Shown here in pieces: positions 11,374 through 21,637 of a stretch of 64,000 bases of DNA. The translations under genes and the position numbers were made by a program. The notes under the pieces are model-generated. The model had not been told where the DNA came from and did not search any database. It was given only the letters and a program-made list of their open reading frames with translations. The first letter of the stretch is position 1. Every line of letters begins with the position of its first letter. Source of the stretch: Duffyella gerundensis (GTDB lineage Bacteria; Pseudomonadota; Gammaproteobacteria; Enterobacterales; Enterobacteriaceae); contig NZ_LN907827.1 of assembly GCF_001517405.1 (NCBI RefSeq), positions 2,672,587 to 2,736,586 on the forward strand, read 5' to 3'.

Positions 11374-11973
11374 ATGCAGCAAAGCCATTTTTTCGCCCAT
11401 CTGTCCCGACTAAAACTGATTAACCGCTGGCCGCTAATGCGCAACGTGCGCACAGAAAACGTTTCTGAGCACAGCCTGCAGGTTGCCATGGTCGCACACG
11501 CTCTGGCCCTGATTAAAAATATGAAGTTTGGCGGTCAGCTCAACGCGGAACGCATCGCGTTGATGGCGATCTACCATGATGCCAGCGAAGTGCTGACCGG
11601 CGATCTGCCCACGCCCGTGAAGTATTACAACGAGCAGATTGCCCACGAATATAAAAAGATTGAAAAGATTGCCCAGCAAAAGCTGATAGAAATGTTGCCG
11701 GAAGAGCTACAGGAAGCCTGGCGTCCATTTCTGGACGAGCATGCGCATTCGGAAGAGGAGACCGCGATAGTCAAGCAGGCAGACGCGCTCTGCGCCTACC
11801 TGAAATGTCTTGAAGAGCTGTCGGCGGGTAATAATGAATTTCGCTTAGCCAAAGCGCGCCTGGAGAAAACCCTTCATCAGCGTCGTAGCCCGGAGATGGA
11901 CTACTTTATGGCGGTTTTTGTGCCCAGCTTTACCCTGTCACTTGATGAAATCTCACAGGATTCCCCTTTGTAA
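11374..11973 (+). CDS. yfbR: 5'-deoxynucleotidase YfbR
   Basis: HD-domain phosphohydrolase that removes phosphate from deoxyribonucleoside 5'-monophosphates such as dCMP, helping thymidylate precursor balance. It has 199 residues, as in E. coli. The metal ligands are in VSEHSLQVA (His), [15 protein letters not shown] (His-Asp) and [13 protein letters not shown] (Asp). The start is the ATG at 11374, eight bases after AAGGA; an in-frame ATG three codons upstream sits too close to that site. It is transcribed after alaA and converges on hxpA. Confidence 0.96.
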   Translation: MQQSHFFAHLSRLKLINRWPLMRNVRTENVSEHSLQVAMVAHALALIKNMKFGGQLNAERIALMAIYHDASEVLTGDLPTPVKYYNEQIAHEYKKIEKIAQQKLIEMLPEELQEAWRPFLDEHAHSEEETAIVKQADALCAYLKCLEELSAGNNEFRLAKARLEKTLHQRRSPEMDYFMAVFVPSFTLSLDEISQDSPL

Positions 11974-11989
11974 ACCGGGCGTCCGCGGC

Positions 11990-12649
11990 TTAGTGCTTTC
12001 TGAACACGTCAATCGTACCGTCATCATTTTTGCTGACGATCAGCTCTTCCAGCGAGGTGAGTTGCATAGCAACCTCATTCAGCCGCGCAGCATCCGCCGG
12101 CGCATTCACCGCAACAACGTGCGCGCCTGCGGCCAAACCGGAAAGGATTCCGGCTGGCGCATCTTCCACCACCACACACTCTTCAGAGTCGAGTTCCAGC
12201 AGTTGCGCCCCTAACAGATAGGCATCCGGCTCGGGCTTACCACGGCTGACACGTTCGGCGGTGACAAAGATTTCTGGCTCCGGCAATCCGGCTGCTTTGT
12301 GGCGCGCGCTGGCGACCGGTTTTGAACCCGAAGTCACGATGGCCCAGGGAATCTGCAATTCGTTCAGCGTAGCCAGTAATTGTTGTGCTCCTGGCAGCGC
12401 ACGTACGCCTTCAGTATCTTCGGCTTCGCGGCTTTCCAGCAGCAGGAATTCATGTTGAATAGCTTCTTCAGGCTGACCCGCCATAAAGTGACGGAGTGAA
12501 GTGATTGCCTGTTTGCCATGAATGAAATCGAGGATCTCATCGGCAGCAATGCCGTGACGCTTGCCCCAGTTGGTCCATGCGCGTTCTACAGCAGGTAAAG
12601 AATCCACCAGCGTGCCGTCTAAATCGAACAGAAAACCTCTACACTTCAC
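11990..12649 (-). CDS. hxpA: Hexitol/sugar phosphatase (HAD family)
   Basis: HAD-superfamily phosphatase formerly called YfbT; the E. coli enzyme dephosphorylates sugar and hexitol phosphates. It has 219 residues. Motif I is FDLDGTLVDS (residues 8-17, nucleophile Asp9), motif II is VTSGSKP, and the late acidic motif is VVEDAPAG. The start is GTG at 12649, preceded by AAGGAACGG. It ends 16 bp from the convergent yfbR stop. Confidence 0.94.
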   Translation of the reverse strand: MKCRGFLFDLDGTLVDSLPAVERAWTNWGKRHGIAADEILDFIHGKQAITSLRHFMAGQPEEAIQHEFLLLESREAEDTEGVRALPGAQQLLATLNELQIPWAIVTSGSKPVASARHKAAGLPEPEIFVTAERVSRGKPEPDAYLLGAQLLELDSEECVVVEDAPAGILSGLAAGAHVVAVNAPADAARLNEVAMQLTSLEELIVSKNDDGTIDVFRKH

Positions 12650-12756
12650 AAGCCGTTCCTTCTTTCAGGTTGATAATGACCCGCACATTGAACCGCGCCT
12701 GACCCGCTTTGTGCAAACCTAATTGGTTCCGCAGATCTGCGCTATGTTCAGCACAG

Positions 12757-12797
12757 CCAAAAGCACAGGGCGCTGAAATTCTCTTTCAGCGCCCTGT
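12757..12797 (-). terminator. Terminator hairpin after yfbV
   Basis: A perfect 14-bp stem (12765-12778 with 12784-12797) closed by a five-base loop. On the minus strand it is followed by GCTTTTGG, a short T-tract. It lies 31 bp past the yfbV stop and upstream of hxpA, so it should end yfbV transcription. Confidence 0.7.
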
Positions 12798-12827
12798 AGA
12801 CCAATTGCCACTAAGAAACAAGCGGAA

Positions 12828-13280
12828 TCAAAGGTCGTCTAAAAAGGTTTTATCCAGCTGATTAAACGCGCGTTTTAATACGTCAGCCAGTGCCTGATAG
12901 GTTGGTTTGCCCTCAACCGGCGCAATCGCCTGCCCTGCTTCCTGCAATTTACCCCGCACCTCATGAAACCAGTGCAGCAGCGTAGGTGGCAACGGCGTTA
13001 CCGAGCGTTTACCCAGCCACCACAATCCCTGCATTGGCAGGCTACAGGCAAAAATAGCCGTGGCGACCGCCGGACCGAGTTGACCGCCCAGCGCAATTTG
13101 CCAGGTGAGCGTAAAGATTGCCAGCGGCGGCATAAAGCGAATGGCAAATCGAGTAGCGTTACTGACGCGATTTTCCGGGAACATCGGTGCCAGCCGCTTA
13201 TCTGCAGGCCAGGTTTTCATATAACGCTGACCACGTTGGAAGAGTGAAAACCAACTGATATTGCCTGAATTTTCTGCCAT
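12828..13280 (-). CDS. yfbV: UPF0208 membrane protein YfbV
   Basis: Conserved inner-membrane protein of about 150 residues, divergent from ackA. In E. coli YfbV limits the range over which MatP constrains the Ter macrodomain. Two hydrophobic stretches lie near residues 45-65 and 70-88 ([17 protein letters not shown] and [18 protein letters not shown]). The C-terminal segment [15 protein letters not shown] through LDKTFLDDL is near-identical to E. coli. I chose the ATG at 13280 with GAGG eight bases upstream over a TTG four codons earlier. Confidence 0.93.
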   Translation of the reverse strand: MAENSGNISWFSLFQRGQRYMKTWPADKRLAPMFPENRVSNATRFAIRFMPPLAIFTLTWQIALGGQLGPAVATAIFACSLPMQGLWWLGKRSVTPLPPTLLHWFHEVRGKLQEAGQAIAPVEGKPTYQALADVLKRAFNQLDKTFLDDL

Positions 13281-13614
13281 TGCTGACCTCAACTTCTTTG
13301 GTAGGGATTAAAATATTTTTATAACCACACAACTTTACGTGACATTCTTCAAAAGATTTTGTTTTTGCTGGTCACTCTCGTTATCCTGAGCGCGGTTATA
13401 CCCGTACTGAGGTAAGCACCCCCACAAAACAGGGGGTTAAGCCACATTCGGCTAAGCGACTTTCAAATAAATACGTAATTTTGCAATAATTTTTTGATGC
13501 GGGCGGAAATTTTGCCGTTGGCATGATGTCAGTCATAAATATTACCGCTGTCATGCGCTACTCTAAAAACCTGATTGCGTTATTTTTAGCCACTTTAAAC
13601 AAATAGGTACTTCC
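13281..13614. promoter_or_regulatory. Divergent promoter region yfbV / ackA
   Basis: 334 bp without a gene. It should hold the yfbV and ackA promoters. There is an inverted repeat CACCCCC / GGGGGTT with an eight-base spacer at about 13428-13447, followed by a second small one (GCCACATTCGGC). The remainder is AT-rich. I could not pick a confident -10/-35 pair. Confidence 0.5.
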
Positions 13615-14817
13615 ATGTCGAGTAAGTTAGTTCTGGTTCTGAACTGCGGTAGCTCTTCTCTTAAGTTCGCTATCCTGAATCCTGCTGATGGCGAAGAATA
13701 TTTATCCGGTCTCGCCGAATGTTTCCATTTACCTGAAGCCCGCATCAAATGGAAGCTGGAAGGCAATAAACAAGAAGCCGCGCTGGGCGCGGGCGCTGCT
13801 CACAGTGAAGCCCTGAACTTTATCGTTGACACTATTTTGGCACAAAAACCTGAGATCTCCGCACAAATCACTGCGATAGGCCATCGAATTGTGCACGGCG
13901 GCGAAAAATTAACGCACTCAGTGATCATTACTGACGAGGTGGTGCAGGGTATTAAAGATGCCTCTTCTTTTGCGCCTTTGCATAACCCGGCCCATCTGAT
14001 CGGCATTAATGAAGCGCTGAAAAACTTCCCGCATCTCTCTGATAAAAATGTCGCTGTTTTCGACACCGCTTTCCATCAGACAATGCCTGAAGAGTCCTAC
14101 CTTTATGCCCTGCCTTACCATCTTTACAAAGAACACGGTGTTCGCCGTTATGGCGCGCACGGCACCAGCCACTTCTATGTTTCGCGCGAAGCGGCAAAAA
14201 TGCTTAATAAGCCAGTTGAAGAGCTTAACGTAATTACCTGCCATCTTGGTAATGGCGGCTCAGTCTCGGCGATTCGCAACGGCGAATGCGTTGACACTTC
14301 AATGGGCTTAACCCCGCTGGAAGGTCTGGTTATGGGCACGCGCAGCGGCGACATCGATCCTGCCATTGTCTTCTTCCTGCACGATACGCTGGGCATGAGC
14401 GTAGATGCTATTAACAAGCTGCTGACCAAAGAGTCTGGCCTGCTGGGCCTGACCGAAGTCACCAGCGACTGCCGTTACGTCGAAGATAATTATGCCACCA
14501 AAGAAGATGCCAAACGCGCGATGGACGTTTTCTGCCATCGCCTGGCCAAATATATCGGTTCTTACACCGCGCTGATGGAGGGTCGCCTGGATGCGGTGAT
14601 CTTCACCGGCGGCATCGGTGAAAACGCCGCGCTGGTACGCGAACTGGCCTTAAGCAAGCTGGGCCTGCTAGGCTTTGAGGTGGATCATGAGCGCAACCTG
14701 GCCGCGCGCTTCGGCAAGTCCGGCTTTATTAATAAAGAAGGCACCCGCCTCGCCATCGTCATTCCAACCAACGAAGAGTTGGTGATTGCGCAGGATGCCG
14801 CGCGCCTTACTGCGTAA
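13615..14817 (+). CDS. ackA: Acetate kinase
   Basis: Converts acetyl phosphate and ADP to acetate and ATP; with Pta it forms the reversible acetate overflow pathway. It has 400 residues, the E. coli length. Visible ASKHA-fold signatures: [12 protein letters not shown] (residues 8-19), [47 protein letters not shown] and FTGGIGENA. It is cotranscribed with pta 68 bp downstream, with a terminator-like hairpin between them. Confidence 0.98.
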   Translation: MSSKLVLVLNCGSSSLKFAILNPADGEEYLSGLAECFHLPEARIKWKLEGNKQEAALGAGAAHSEALNFIVDTILAQKPEISAQITAIGHRIVHGGEKLTHSVIITDEVVQGIKDASSFAPLHNPAHLIGINEALKNFPHLSDKNVAVFDTAFHQTMPEESYLYALPYHLYKEHGVRRYGAHGTSHFYVSREAAKMLNKPVEELNVITCHLGNGGSVSAIRNGECVDTSMGLTPLEGLVMGTRSGDIDPAIVFFLHDTLGMSVDAINKLLTKESGLLGLTEVTSDCRYVEDNYATKEDAKRAMDVFCHRLAKYIGSYTALMEGRLDAVIFTGGIGENAALVRELALSKLGLLGFEVDHERNLAARFGKSGFINKEGTRLAIVIPTNEELVIAQDAARLTA

Positions 14818-14826
14818 TATCTTCAC

Positions 14827-14857
14827 TCCGTCAGCTCAGGCTGACGGAATTGTTTTG
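14827..14857 (+). terminator. Hairpin in the ackA-pta gap
   Basis: Stem TCCGTCAGC / GCTGACGGA (9 bp) with loop TCAG, followed by ATTGTTTTG. It has the form of a partial terminator ten bases after the ackA stop. It may let ackA be expressed above pta, or simply stabilise the upstream message. Confidence 0.6.
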
Positions 14858-14885
14858 ACCGCTTGCGATACCTGAGAGGTTTCCC

Positions 14886-17036
14886 GTGTCCCGTACTATT
14901 ATGCTTATTCCGACCGGCACCAGCGTTGGCCTGACCAGCGTCAGCATCGGCGTCATTCGCGCGATGGAGCGCAAAGGCGTACGCCTCAGCGTGTTTAAAC
15001 CGATTGCCCAGCCGCGTTCAGGCGGCAACACGCCCGACCAAACCACCACCATTATTCGCAAAAACTCCACGATTCCCGCCGCTGAGCCGCTGCATATGTC
15101 ACGCGTTGAGTCGCTGCTGGGATCCAATCAGCAGGACGTGCTGATGGAAGAGATCATTGCGCGTTACCATGAAAACACCCAGGATGCCGAAGTGGTGCTG
15201 GTGGAAGGCCTGGTCCCGACCCGTAAACACCAGTTCGCCAACGCCCTGAACTATGAAATTGCCAAAACGCTAAACGCTGAAATCGTGTTTGTGATGGCGC
15301 TGGGCAATGACTCACCGGCGCAGCTGAAAGAGCGTATTGAGCTCACCCAAAGCAGCTTCGGCGGCAGCAAAAACAAAAACATCACCGGCGTGATTATTAA
15401 CAAACTCAATGCGCCGGTTGATGAACAGGGCCGCACGCGCCCGGATCTCTCTGAGATTTTCGATGACTCCAACAAAGCCAGCGTCGCCAATATCGATCCT
15501 AAACAGCTGTTTGCCAACAGCCCGTTGCCAGTGTTGGGCTGCGTGCCGTGGAGCTTTGAGCTGATCGCGACCCGCGCTATCGATATGTGTCGCCACCTCA
15601 ATGCTGAGATCGTTAACGAAGGCGAAATCCAGACGCGCCGCGTGAAATCAGTGACCTTCTGCGCGCGCAGCATTCCGCATATGCTGGAGCATTTCCGTCC
15701 CGGTTCGCTGCTGGTAACCTCAGCCGATCGCCCTGATGTGCTGGTTGCCGCCTGCCTCGCCGCCATGAACGGCATTGAGATCGGTGCCATCCTGTTGACC
15801 GGTGGCTACGATATTGATGCGCGCATCAATCAGCTGTGCGAACGCGCCTTCCAGACCGGTCTGCCGGTCTTTATGGTGAAAACCAACACCTGGCAAACCT
15901 CTTTGAGCCTGCAGAGCTTCAATCTGGAAGTGCCCAGCGACGATACCCAGCGTATTGAGCGCGTATCAGAATATGTGGCCAGCCACATCGACGCCGACTG
16001 GATTGAGTCGCTGACCGCTGCCTCTGAGCGCAGCCGTCGTCTGTCACCACCGGCCTTCCGTTATCAGCTCACCGAGCTGGCGCGCAAAGCGGGCAAGCGT
16101 ATCGTTCTGCCTGAAGGTGATGAACCTCGCACCGTTAAGGCAGCCTCAATCTGTGCTGAACGAGGCATCGCCACCTGCGTGCTGCTGGGCAATCCAGAAG
16201 AGATCAAACGTGTTGCCGCTGCGCAAGGTGTGGTGCTGAACAGCGGCATTGAAATTATCGATCCGGAAGTAGCGCGTAAAAACTACATTGCGCGCCTGGT
16301 CGAACTGCGTAAGAACAAAGGCATGACCGAAGTGGTCGCTGAAGAACAGCTGGAAGACAACGTGGTGCTCGGCACCATGATGCTGGAAGGCGGCGAAGTG
16401 GACGGTCTGGTGTCCGGTGCGGTGCATACCACCGCCAATACCATTCGCCCACCGTTGCAGCTGATTAAGACCGCGCCAAACAGCTCGCTGGTCTCATCGG
16501 TGTTCTTTATGCTGCTGCCCGAGCAGGTGCTGGTTTACGGCGACTGTGCCATCAATCCCGATCCTGATGCAGAGCAGCTGGCCGAGATCGCCATTCAGTC
16601 GGCGGATTCCGCTCAGGCGTTCGGTATCGATCCACGCGTCGCTATGATCTCCTACTCCACCGGTAACTCAGGTGCGGGCAGCGACGTTGAAAAAGTGCGC
16701 GAGGCGACCCGTATTGCCCAGGCCAAACGCCCTGATTTGGTGATCGATGGTCCGCTGCAATATGACGCCGCGATCATGGCTGACGTCGCTAAATCGAAGG
16801 CGCCTGATTCGCCGGTTGCAGGACGTGCAACGGTATTCATCTTCCCAGATCTGAATACCGGTAACACCACCTACAAAGCGGTTCAGCGTTCAGCCGATCT
16901 GATTTCCATTGGCCCTATGCTGCAAGGCATGCGCAAACCGGTTAATGACCTTTCGCGCGGTGCGCTGGTTGATGACATTGTCTATACCATTGCACTCACT
17001 GCTATTCAGGCTCAGCAGGCTGAAGATCAGGCGTAA
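14886..17036 (+). CDS. pta: Phosphate acetyltransferase
   Basis: Interconverts acetyl-CoA and acetyl phosphate. It has 716 residues, the long enterobacterial type (E. coli 714). The N-terminal BioD-like ATPase-fold domain is at about 1-230 ([15 protein letters not shown] near the start). A DRTGG domain is at about 235-350 ([21 protein letters not shown]), and the catalytic PTA domain at about 390-710 ([45 protein letters not shown]). The start is GTG-adjacent: translation begins at the GTG at 14886 (GTGTCCCGTACTATT) after TGAGAGG. Confidence 0.97.
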   Translation: MSRTIMLIPTGTSVGLTSVSIGVIRAMERKGVRLSVFKPIAQPRSGGNTPDQTTTIIRKNSTIPAAEPLHMSRVESLLGSNQQDVLMEEIIARYHENTQDAEVVLVEGLVPTRKHQFANALNYEIAKTLNAEIVFVMALGNDSPAQLKERIELTQSSFGGSKNKNITGVIINKLNAPVDEQGRTRPDLSEIFDDSNKASVANIDPKQLFANSPLPVLGCVPWSFELIATRAIDMCRHLNAEIVNEGEIQTRRVKSVTFCARSIPHMLEHFRPGSLLVTSADRPDVLVAACLAAMNGIEIGAILLTGGYDIDARINQLCERAFQTGLPVFMVKTNTWQTSLSLQSFNLEVPSDDTQRIERVSEYVASHIDADWIESLTAASERSRRLSPPAFRYQLTELARKAGKRIVLPEGDEPRTVKAASICAERGIATCVLLGNPEEIKRVAAAQGVVLNSGIEIIDPEVARKNYIARLVELRKNKGMTEVVAEEQLEDNVVLGTMMLEGGEVDGLVSGAVHTTANTIRPPLQLIKTAPNSSLVSSVFFMLLPEQVLVYGDCAINPDPDAEQLAEIAIQSADSAQAFGIDPRVAMISYSTGNSGAGSDVEKVREATRIAQAKRPDLVIDGPLQYDAAIMADVAKSKAPDSPVAGRATVFIFPDLNTGNTTYKAVQRSADLISIGPMLQGMRKPVNDLSRGALVDDIVYTIALTAIQAQQAEDQA

Positions 17037-17047
17037 CACATTTCTGC

Positions 17048-17087
17048 AAAAACGGTCGCCTGGCGGCCGTTTTATTTTCTTTTTTTA
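17048..17087 (+). terminator. Rho-independent terminator of ackA-pta
   Basis: GC-rich stem AAAACGGTCGCC / GGCGGCCGTTTT (one G-U pair) starting 12 bp after the pta stop, followed by a T-rich tract including seven T in a row. Confidence 0.88.
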
Positions 17088-17299
17088 TTGAGCAAAAGTA
17101 ACCGCTGCGTTTCCCTCCTGAATATATTGATAATTCTTGCCTTAGTACCCTCACACTTTATTTACGCTTCGCTTTTTTTCGATAACTTCTTGTCATTTAG
17201 TGGCAAAAGGGCTTATAGCGACTATTCTATTTTTAGCAGTTAAATCAAATTCGCTATGGCAACAGCGTCGTAATGATAAAATAATATGGAGATAGATGA

Positions 17300-18307
17300 A
17301 TGCGCGAACCTCATGTTGAAACTCGCACCCCTTATATTGAAAGCCGGGAAGTACCGTTAAAACGTATTTCGTGGAGCGCAGTATTTGCCGGTGTTATTAC
17401 CTCGCTGGTGATCTATATGCTGCTGGCTATTTTAGGCACGGCTATCGGCACCACCACCATCGACCCACTGAAAGAGCAAAACCCGCTTGATAGCATCGGC
17501 TGGGGCGCTGCCATCTGGACCGGTGCCAGCATTCTGATCTCCGTTGCCGTAGGCGCCTATATTTCTGGTCGTCTGGCACAGCGTGAAGGCGCACTGCATG
17601 GCCTGCTGATGTTTGGCGTTAATGCGCTGATTTGCGTCTGGCTGGCTGTTGTTGTGGTTAACAGCGCGGTGACTGGTGCAATGAATATTGTCGGCACCGG
17701 CCTGCAGGCGGTAGGCAATGGTATCGGCGCGGCGGCACCTTCCGTGACGCAAATGGCGAAAGACAAGCTGAAAGAAAATAACATTAACCTGGATGATTTC
17801 CAGAACCAACTGGAAACCACGCTGCGTCAAACAGGCAAGCCAGAATTACAACCTGAAAACCTGGAAAATAAAGCGCAGTCTGAAGCCAATAACGCGCAGA
17901 ATCAGGCTGAGAAAACCGCAAATAATCCACAAAATGCGGATACTGACCTCACCAACTTTGTTAAAGGCTTAATTGACCGTCATGAAAATACATTCCAGGC
18001 CGCGGACCGTGAAGCGCTGAAAAATATTATTAAAGCGCGTACCGGAAAAAGCGATCAGGAAGTGGATCAAATGGTAAATCAGGCTGAGCAGAGCTATCAG
18101 CAGGCAGTGCAGAAATACGAAGAACTGAAAAAACAGGCCGAGCAGAAAGCGCGTGAAGCTGCAGATAAAGCTGCCGCTGCTACCGCTAAAGTAAGCTGGT
18201 TTGTCTTCTTCATGATGATTATCGAAGCGATTGTTGCCGGTGTGATGGGTATGGTTGGCCGTCGTACGCAGCCTCGTCATCGTGTTGCCGGTGAACGTCA
18301 CGTTTAA
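17300..18307 (+). CDS. Membrane/coiled-coil protein of unknown function
   Basis: I do not recognise a characterised family. The 335-residue protein has a charged N-terminus (MREPHVETRTPYIESREVP), then hydrophobic segments at about 26-50, 70-91 and 99-120. A Gly/Ala-rich stretch (about 125-145), a long polar region rich in Gln, Asn, Glu and Ala (about 150-295) and a last hydrophobic segment at about 299-318 follow. Residues 255-295 are strongly heptad-like (EQSYQQAVQKYEELKKQAEQ), predicting a coiled coil, probably extramembrane. The ATG at 17300 follows GGAGAT. In E. coli the space between pta and yfcD holds yfcC, an unrelated transporter, so this is a replacement at a conserved location. It has its own terminator and is probably monocistronic. 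Envelope organisation is a guess only. Confidence 0.85.
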   Translation: MREPHVETRTPYIESREVPLKRISWSAVFAGVITSLVIYMLLAILGTAIGTTTIDPLKEQNPLDSIGWGAAIWTGASILISVAVGAYISGRLAQREGALHGLLMFGVNALICVWLAVVVVNSAVTGAMNIVGTGLQAVGNGIGAAAPSVTQMAKDKLKENNINLDDFQNQLETTLRQTGKPELQPENLENKAQSEANNAQNQAEKTANNPQNADTDLTNFVKGLIDRHENTFQAADREALKNIIKARTGKSDQEVDQMVNQAEQSYQQAVQKYEELKKQAEQKAREAADKAAAATAKVSWFVFFMMIIEAIVAGVMGMVGRRTQPRHRVAGERHV

Positions 18308-18328
18308 CCCACGCGGGTTCATCAACAA

Positions 18329-18358
18329 AACGGGTCGCTATAAGCGACCCGTTTTTTT
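18329..18358 (+). terminator. Rho-independent terminator after the unknown membrane protein
   Basis: Stem CGGGTCGCT / AGCGACCCG with loop ATA, followed by seven T. On the other strand it is followed by TTTTGTTG, so it may also end yfcD transcripts arriving from the right. The yfcD stop lies at its edge. Confidence 0.9.
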
Positions 18359-18878
18359 ATCCATTCTCACCGTTGCGGCTCATCCAGAGCGACAAGGCTT
18401 TAAGCGAATCATCGGTAAACTCATCGCAACGTGCGGTGATCTCTTCCGGCAGCATCCAAAATATCTCTGCCACTTCTTCTTCCTGCATAGCGAAAGGGCC
18501 GTGCGACACACAGCTGAACAGACCGCCCCAGACGCGGCAGTGCTGATCTTCGAAATAGAACATGCCGTGCTCGGCAAAAGGCACATCAGCGATGCCCAGC
18601 TCTTCTTCTGCTTCACGACGCGCCGATTCCAGCATGTTTTCACCGGACTGCACGACGCCGCCCGCGGTCGCATCCAGCATGCCGGGCATAAAGTCTTTGT
18701 TCTCGGTACGACGCTGCACGAGGATTTTTCCTCTGCCGTCATGCACAACGATATAGGTTGCGCGATGACGCAGCCGCTGCGCACGCATTTGCGCCCGACT
18801 CGACTGTGCGATGACCTCATTCTCTTCGTTGACAATATCAACCCACTCGGTGCCCGCAGCCTGACTTTGCTCCACCAT
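18357..18878 (-). CDS. yfcD: Nudix hydrolase YfcD
   Basis: Nudix-family pyrophosphohydrolase resembling isopentenyl-diphosphate isomerase-type Nudix proteins; the physiological substrate is not established. It has 173 residues. The Nudix box is at about residues 73-95, [20 protein letters not shown] then ELG, fitting GX5EX7[26 protein letters not shown] follows. The ATG at 18878 is preceded by AAGGGTTACGG. It converges on the unknown membrane protein. Confidence 0.94.
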   Translation of the reverse strand: MVEQSQAAGTEWVDIVNEENEVIAQSSRAQMRAQRLRHRATYIVVHDGRGKILVQRRTENKDFMPGMLDATAGGVVQSGENMLESARREAEEELGIADVPFAEHGMFYFEDQHCRVWGGLFSCVSHGPFAMQEEEVAEIFWMLPEEITARCDEFTDDSLKALSLWMSRNGENG

Positions 18879-19216
18879 CCGTAACCCTTAATAATATTTT
18901 TGGCGCACTGTTGCGCGATGATCTTCGCCATGACCGCGCGTTTCGTTGACGCGCGCCGCCCTAAAATAAAGATTTATCTGTTATGAAGCAATAACCGTTT
19001 TACTCCCTTTTTTACCCTTTCATTCGTGACAGCGCGACCAAAATATGCTGCGACCGGCGCCCTTTTTTGGTTCTGTTCATGATGCCGAAATCATCACGCG
19101 TCATGACGCGGTTTTTTCAGGCTGAAATCCGCGTTATCGCCCCGTTTGTTCGCCAGCCTGGCGCATCTCTTCTATGCTCAAAAGGGGCTATTAAACAACG
19201 TATAAGGATACCCGGC
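18879..19216. promoter_or_regulatory. Divergent region yfcD / yfcH
   Basis: 338 bp with no gene. It holds the presumed promoters of yfcD and yfcH. A 7-bp inverted repeat CGCGCGT / ACGCGCG with a seven-base loop lies at 18935-18955. An open frame joins yfcH from 19067, but it has no family similarity and no good ribosome site. Confidence 0.45.
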
Positions 19217-20110
19217 ATGCATATTTTACTCACCGGTGGCACCGGGCTGATTGGCAGCCATTTGGTGCCAGCGTTATTAGCGAAAGGGCACCAGATTAGC
19301 GTGATCAGCCGCGACGTCGCGGCGGCACGGGAAAAACTGGATTCACGGGTGACCATCTGGTCCGGCATCGCCCAACAGAAAGATCTCAACGGTATTGATG
19401 CAGTGATTAACCTCGCCGGCGAACCGATCGCCGATAAGCGCTGGAGTGAACAGCAGAAACAGCGCCTGTGTGAAAGCCGCTGGCAGATCACCGAACAGCT
19501 GGCGTCACTGATCAATGCCAGCAGCCAGCCGCCACAGGTGCTGATCTCAGGCTCAGCCAGTGGGTTTTATGGCAACAGCGGCGAAGCGATTGTAACCGAA
19601 GAGGATGGCGGTCAGGATGAATTCACCCACCAGCTCTGCGCCCGCTGGGAAGCGCTGGCGCTGGCCGCTGAAAGCGATCGCACCCGCGTTTGTCTGCTGC
19701 GCACCGGCGTGGTACTGGCGAAGGAAGGCGGCGCGCTGACCAAAATGAAGCTGCCGTTTAAGATGGGCGTGGGCGGACCGATCGGCAGCGGCAAGCAATA
19801 TATGCCGTGGATTCACATCGACGATATGGTTAACGGCATCCTCTGGCTGCTGGAAAAACCGACGCTGCGCGGCCCCTTTAACATGGTTGCACCTTATGCC
19901 GTGCGCAACGAGCAGTTTGCCGCCACCCTGGGTCATACGATGCACCGCCCTGCCTTTATGCGCACGCCAGCGGGCGCTATCAAGCTGATGATGGGGGAAT
20001 CGGCGGTGTTAGTGTTAGGCGGTCAGCACCTGCTGCCGAAGCGGCTTGAGGAGTCAGGCTACCGCTTTAAATGGGTACAGCTGGATCAGGCGCTGGCTGA
20101 CGTGGTGTAA
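19217..20110 (+). CDS. yfcH: NAD(P)-dependent epimerase/dehydratase-like protein YfcH
   Basis: Atypical short-chain dehydrogenase/reductase of the TIGR01777 (SDR39U1-like) group; its reaction is not known. It has 297 residues, as in E. coli. The Rossmann motif [11 protein letters not shown] is at residues 7-17; [24 protein letters not shown] and [12 protein letters not shown] follow, and the C-terminal DUF1731-type segment includes [16 protein letters not shown] chose the ATG at 19217, eight bases after AAGGA, although the frame is open 50 codons further upstream. It converges on hisP. Confidence 0.95.
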   Translation: MHILLTGGTGLIGSHLVPALLAKGHQISVISRDVAAAREKLDSRVTIWSGIAQQKDLNGIDAVINLAGEPIADKRWSEQQKQRLCESRWQITEQLASLINASSQPPQVLISGSASGFYGNSGEAIVTEEDGGQDEFTHQLCARWEALALAAESDRTRVCLLRTGVVLAKEGGALTKMKLPFKMGVGGPIGSGKQYMPWIHIDDMVNGILWLLEKPTLRGPFNMVAPYAVRNEQFAATLGHTMHRPAFMRTPAGAIKLMMGESAVLVLGGQHLLPKRLEESGYRFKWVQLDQALADVV

Positions 20111-20112
20111 CG

Positions 20113-20139
20113 TGAGCCAACGGCGCAGCCGTTGGCTCA
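20113..20139. terminator. Convergent terminator hairpin yfcH / hisP
   Basis: Perfect 12-bp stem TGAGCCAACGGC / GCCGTTGGCTCA with loop GCA, starting 3 bp after the yfcH stop. A moderate T-tract (GGTTATTTT) follows on the plus strand and none on the minus strand. It probably ends yfcH and may act weakly on hisP. Confidence 0.6.
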
Positions 20140-20145
20140 ATGCGG

Positions 20146-20919
20146 TTATTTTAACGACCCCGAGAGGAACTGTTTCAGCCGTGGGCTTTGTGTACGGTCG
20201 AACACCTCTTCCGGCGTGCCCTGCTCTTCGATTTTGCCCTGATGCAGGAAAATAACGTGGCTGGAGACGTGACGGGCAAATTCCATTTCGTGTGTTACCA
20301 CCACCATGGTTTTCCCCTCTTCCGCCAGCTTCTGCATAATGCGCAGCACTTCGCCGACCAGCTCAGGATCGAGCGCCGACGTCGGCTCATCAAACAGCAA
20401 CACGTCCGGCTCCATCGCCAGGGCACGCGCAATGGAGACGCGTTGCTGCTGACCACCGGAGAGATGCACCGGATATTTACCGCGCGCGCGCTCATCAATG
20501 CCAACCTTATCAAGATAGGTAATGGCGCGCTGGCGCGCTTCCTGCTTCGACAATCCCAGCACCTGAATCGGCGCTTCCATTACGTTTTCCAGCACCGTCA
20601 TGTGGCTCCACAGATTGAAGTGCTGAAACACCATGGTCAGGCGCGTACGCAGCATACGCAGCTGCTCTTTGTTCGCCACCTTGAGCTGACCATCGGTGTC
20701 GCGCACCAGCGAAATAGCGGCGTTGTTCACCGAAATCGCTCCCTCGCTGGGCTTTTCCAGAAAGTTAATGCAGCGCAGAAAAGTGCTTTTACCAGAGCCG
20801 GACGATCCGATAATGCTGATGACATCGCCCGCCTTAGCCTGCAGCGACACCCCTTTCAGCACTTCATGTTCGCCATAACGCTTGTGTAAATCGGTCACGC
20901 TTAATTTCATTTCAGCCAT
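20146..20919 (-). CDS. hisP: Histidine/basic amino acid ABC transporter ATP-binding protein
   Basis: ATPase of the HisQMP2 importer. It has 257 residues, like E. coli HisP, with Walker [11 protein letters not shown]-loop [10 protein letters not shown], signature [14 protein letters not shown], Walker [14 protein letters not shown] and H-loop [10 protein letters not shown] chose the ATG at 20919 ([16 protein letters not shown]), because the frame upstream begins only with TTG. It is the last gene of the operon, 10 bp after hisM. Confidence 0.96.
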   Translation of the reverse strand: MAEMKLSVTDLHKRYGEHEVLKGVSLQAKAGDVISIIGSSGSGKSTFLRCINFLEKPSEGAISVNNAAISLVRDTDGQLKVANKEQLRMLRTRLTMVFQHFNLWSHMTVLENVMEAPIQVLGLSKQEARQRAITYLDKVGIDERARGKYPVHLSGGQQQRVSIARALAMEPDVLLFDEPTSALDPELVGEVLRIMQKLAEEGKTMVVVTHEMEFARHVSSHVIFLHQGKIEEQGTPEEVFDRTQSPRLKQFLSGSLK

Positions 20920-20929
20920 GGTCAATCAC

Positions 20930-21637
20930 TCAGTGAGGCGCTATATGTGCCAGCCAGCGGCGCTCTGCGGCGCGGAACAGGCTAATCAGCACATAAGAGA
21001 TAATAAGATAGAGCACGGCCGCAAGACCGAACGCGGTAAAAGGCTGATAGGTTGCTGAGTTAATATCGCGCGCCACTTTCAGCAGATCCGGCACGGTGGC
21101 GGTGAAGGCCAGCGCCGTGGAGTGCAGCATTAAAATCACTTCATTGCTGTAGACCGGCAGCGCGGTACGCAGTGCAGAAGGCAAAATAATGCAGCGATAA
21201 AGTTTAAAGGTGGAAAAACCATAGGCGCGCGCCGCTTCGATTTCACCGTGCGGCACCGCCCGAATGGCTCCGGCGAATATCTCGGTGGTATAAGCACAGG
21301 TGTTAAGGGTAAATGCCAGCAGCGTACAGTTCAGCCCGCTGCGAAAAAACGCGTTGAGCAGTTCGGTGCCCTTCACCACTTCCAGCGTATACATGCCGGA
21401 GTAAAACACCAGCAGCTGCACGTAGAGTGGCGTGCCGCGAAACACATAAGTGAACAGCCAGACAGGCAGGCTAATAAACCGGTTCGGTGATACGCGGGCA
21501 ATCGCTAACAGCACGGCCAGACAGCCGCCCAGCACCACCGAAATAATCAGCAGCCACAGCGTCATCGCTACGCCGGTGATGCGATAACCATCGCTCCACA
21601 GCAGTGCTTTCCAGTATTCCTGAATAATATCGATCAT
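20930..21637 (-). CDS. hisM: Histidine ABC transporter permease HisM
   Basis: Inner-membrane permease pairing with HisQ. It has 235 residues and about five membrane spans. The EAA-type loop that contacts HisP is visible as EIEAARAYGFSTFKLYRCIILP. The start codon overlaps the hisQ stop (ATGA), so synthesis of the two permeases is likely coupled. Confidence 0.95.
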   Translation of the reverse strand: MIDIIQEYWKALLWSDGYRITGVAMTLWLLIISVVLGGCLAVLLAIARVSPNRFISLPVWLFTYVFRGTPLYVQLLVFYSGMYTLEVVKGTELLNAFFRSGLNCTLLAFTLNTCAYTTEIFAGAIRAVPHGEIEAARAYGFSTFKLYRCIILPSALRTALPVYSNEVILMLHSTALAFTATVPDLLKVARDINSATYQPFTAFGLAAVLYLIISYVLISLFRAAERRWLAHIAPH

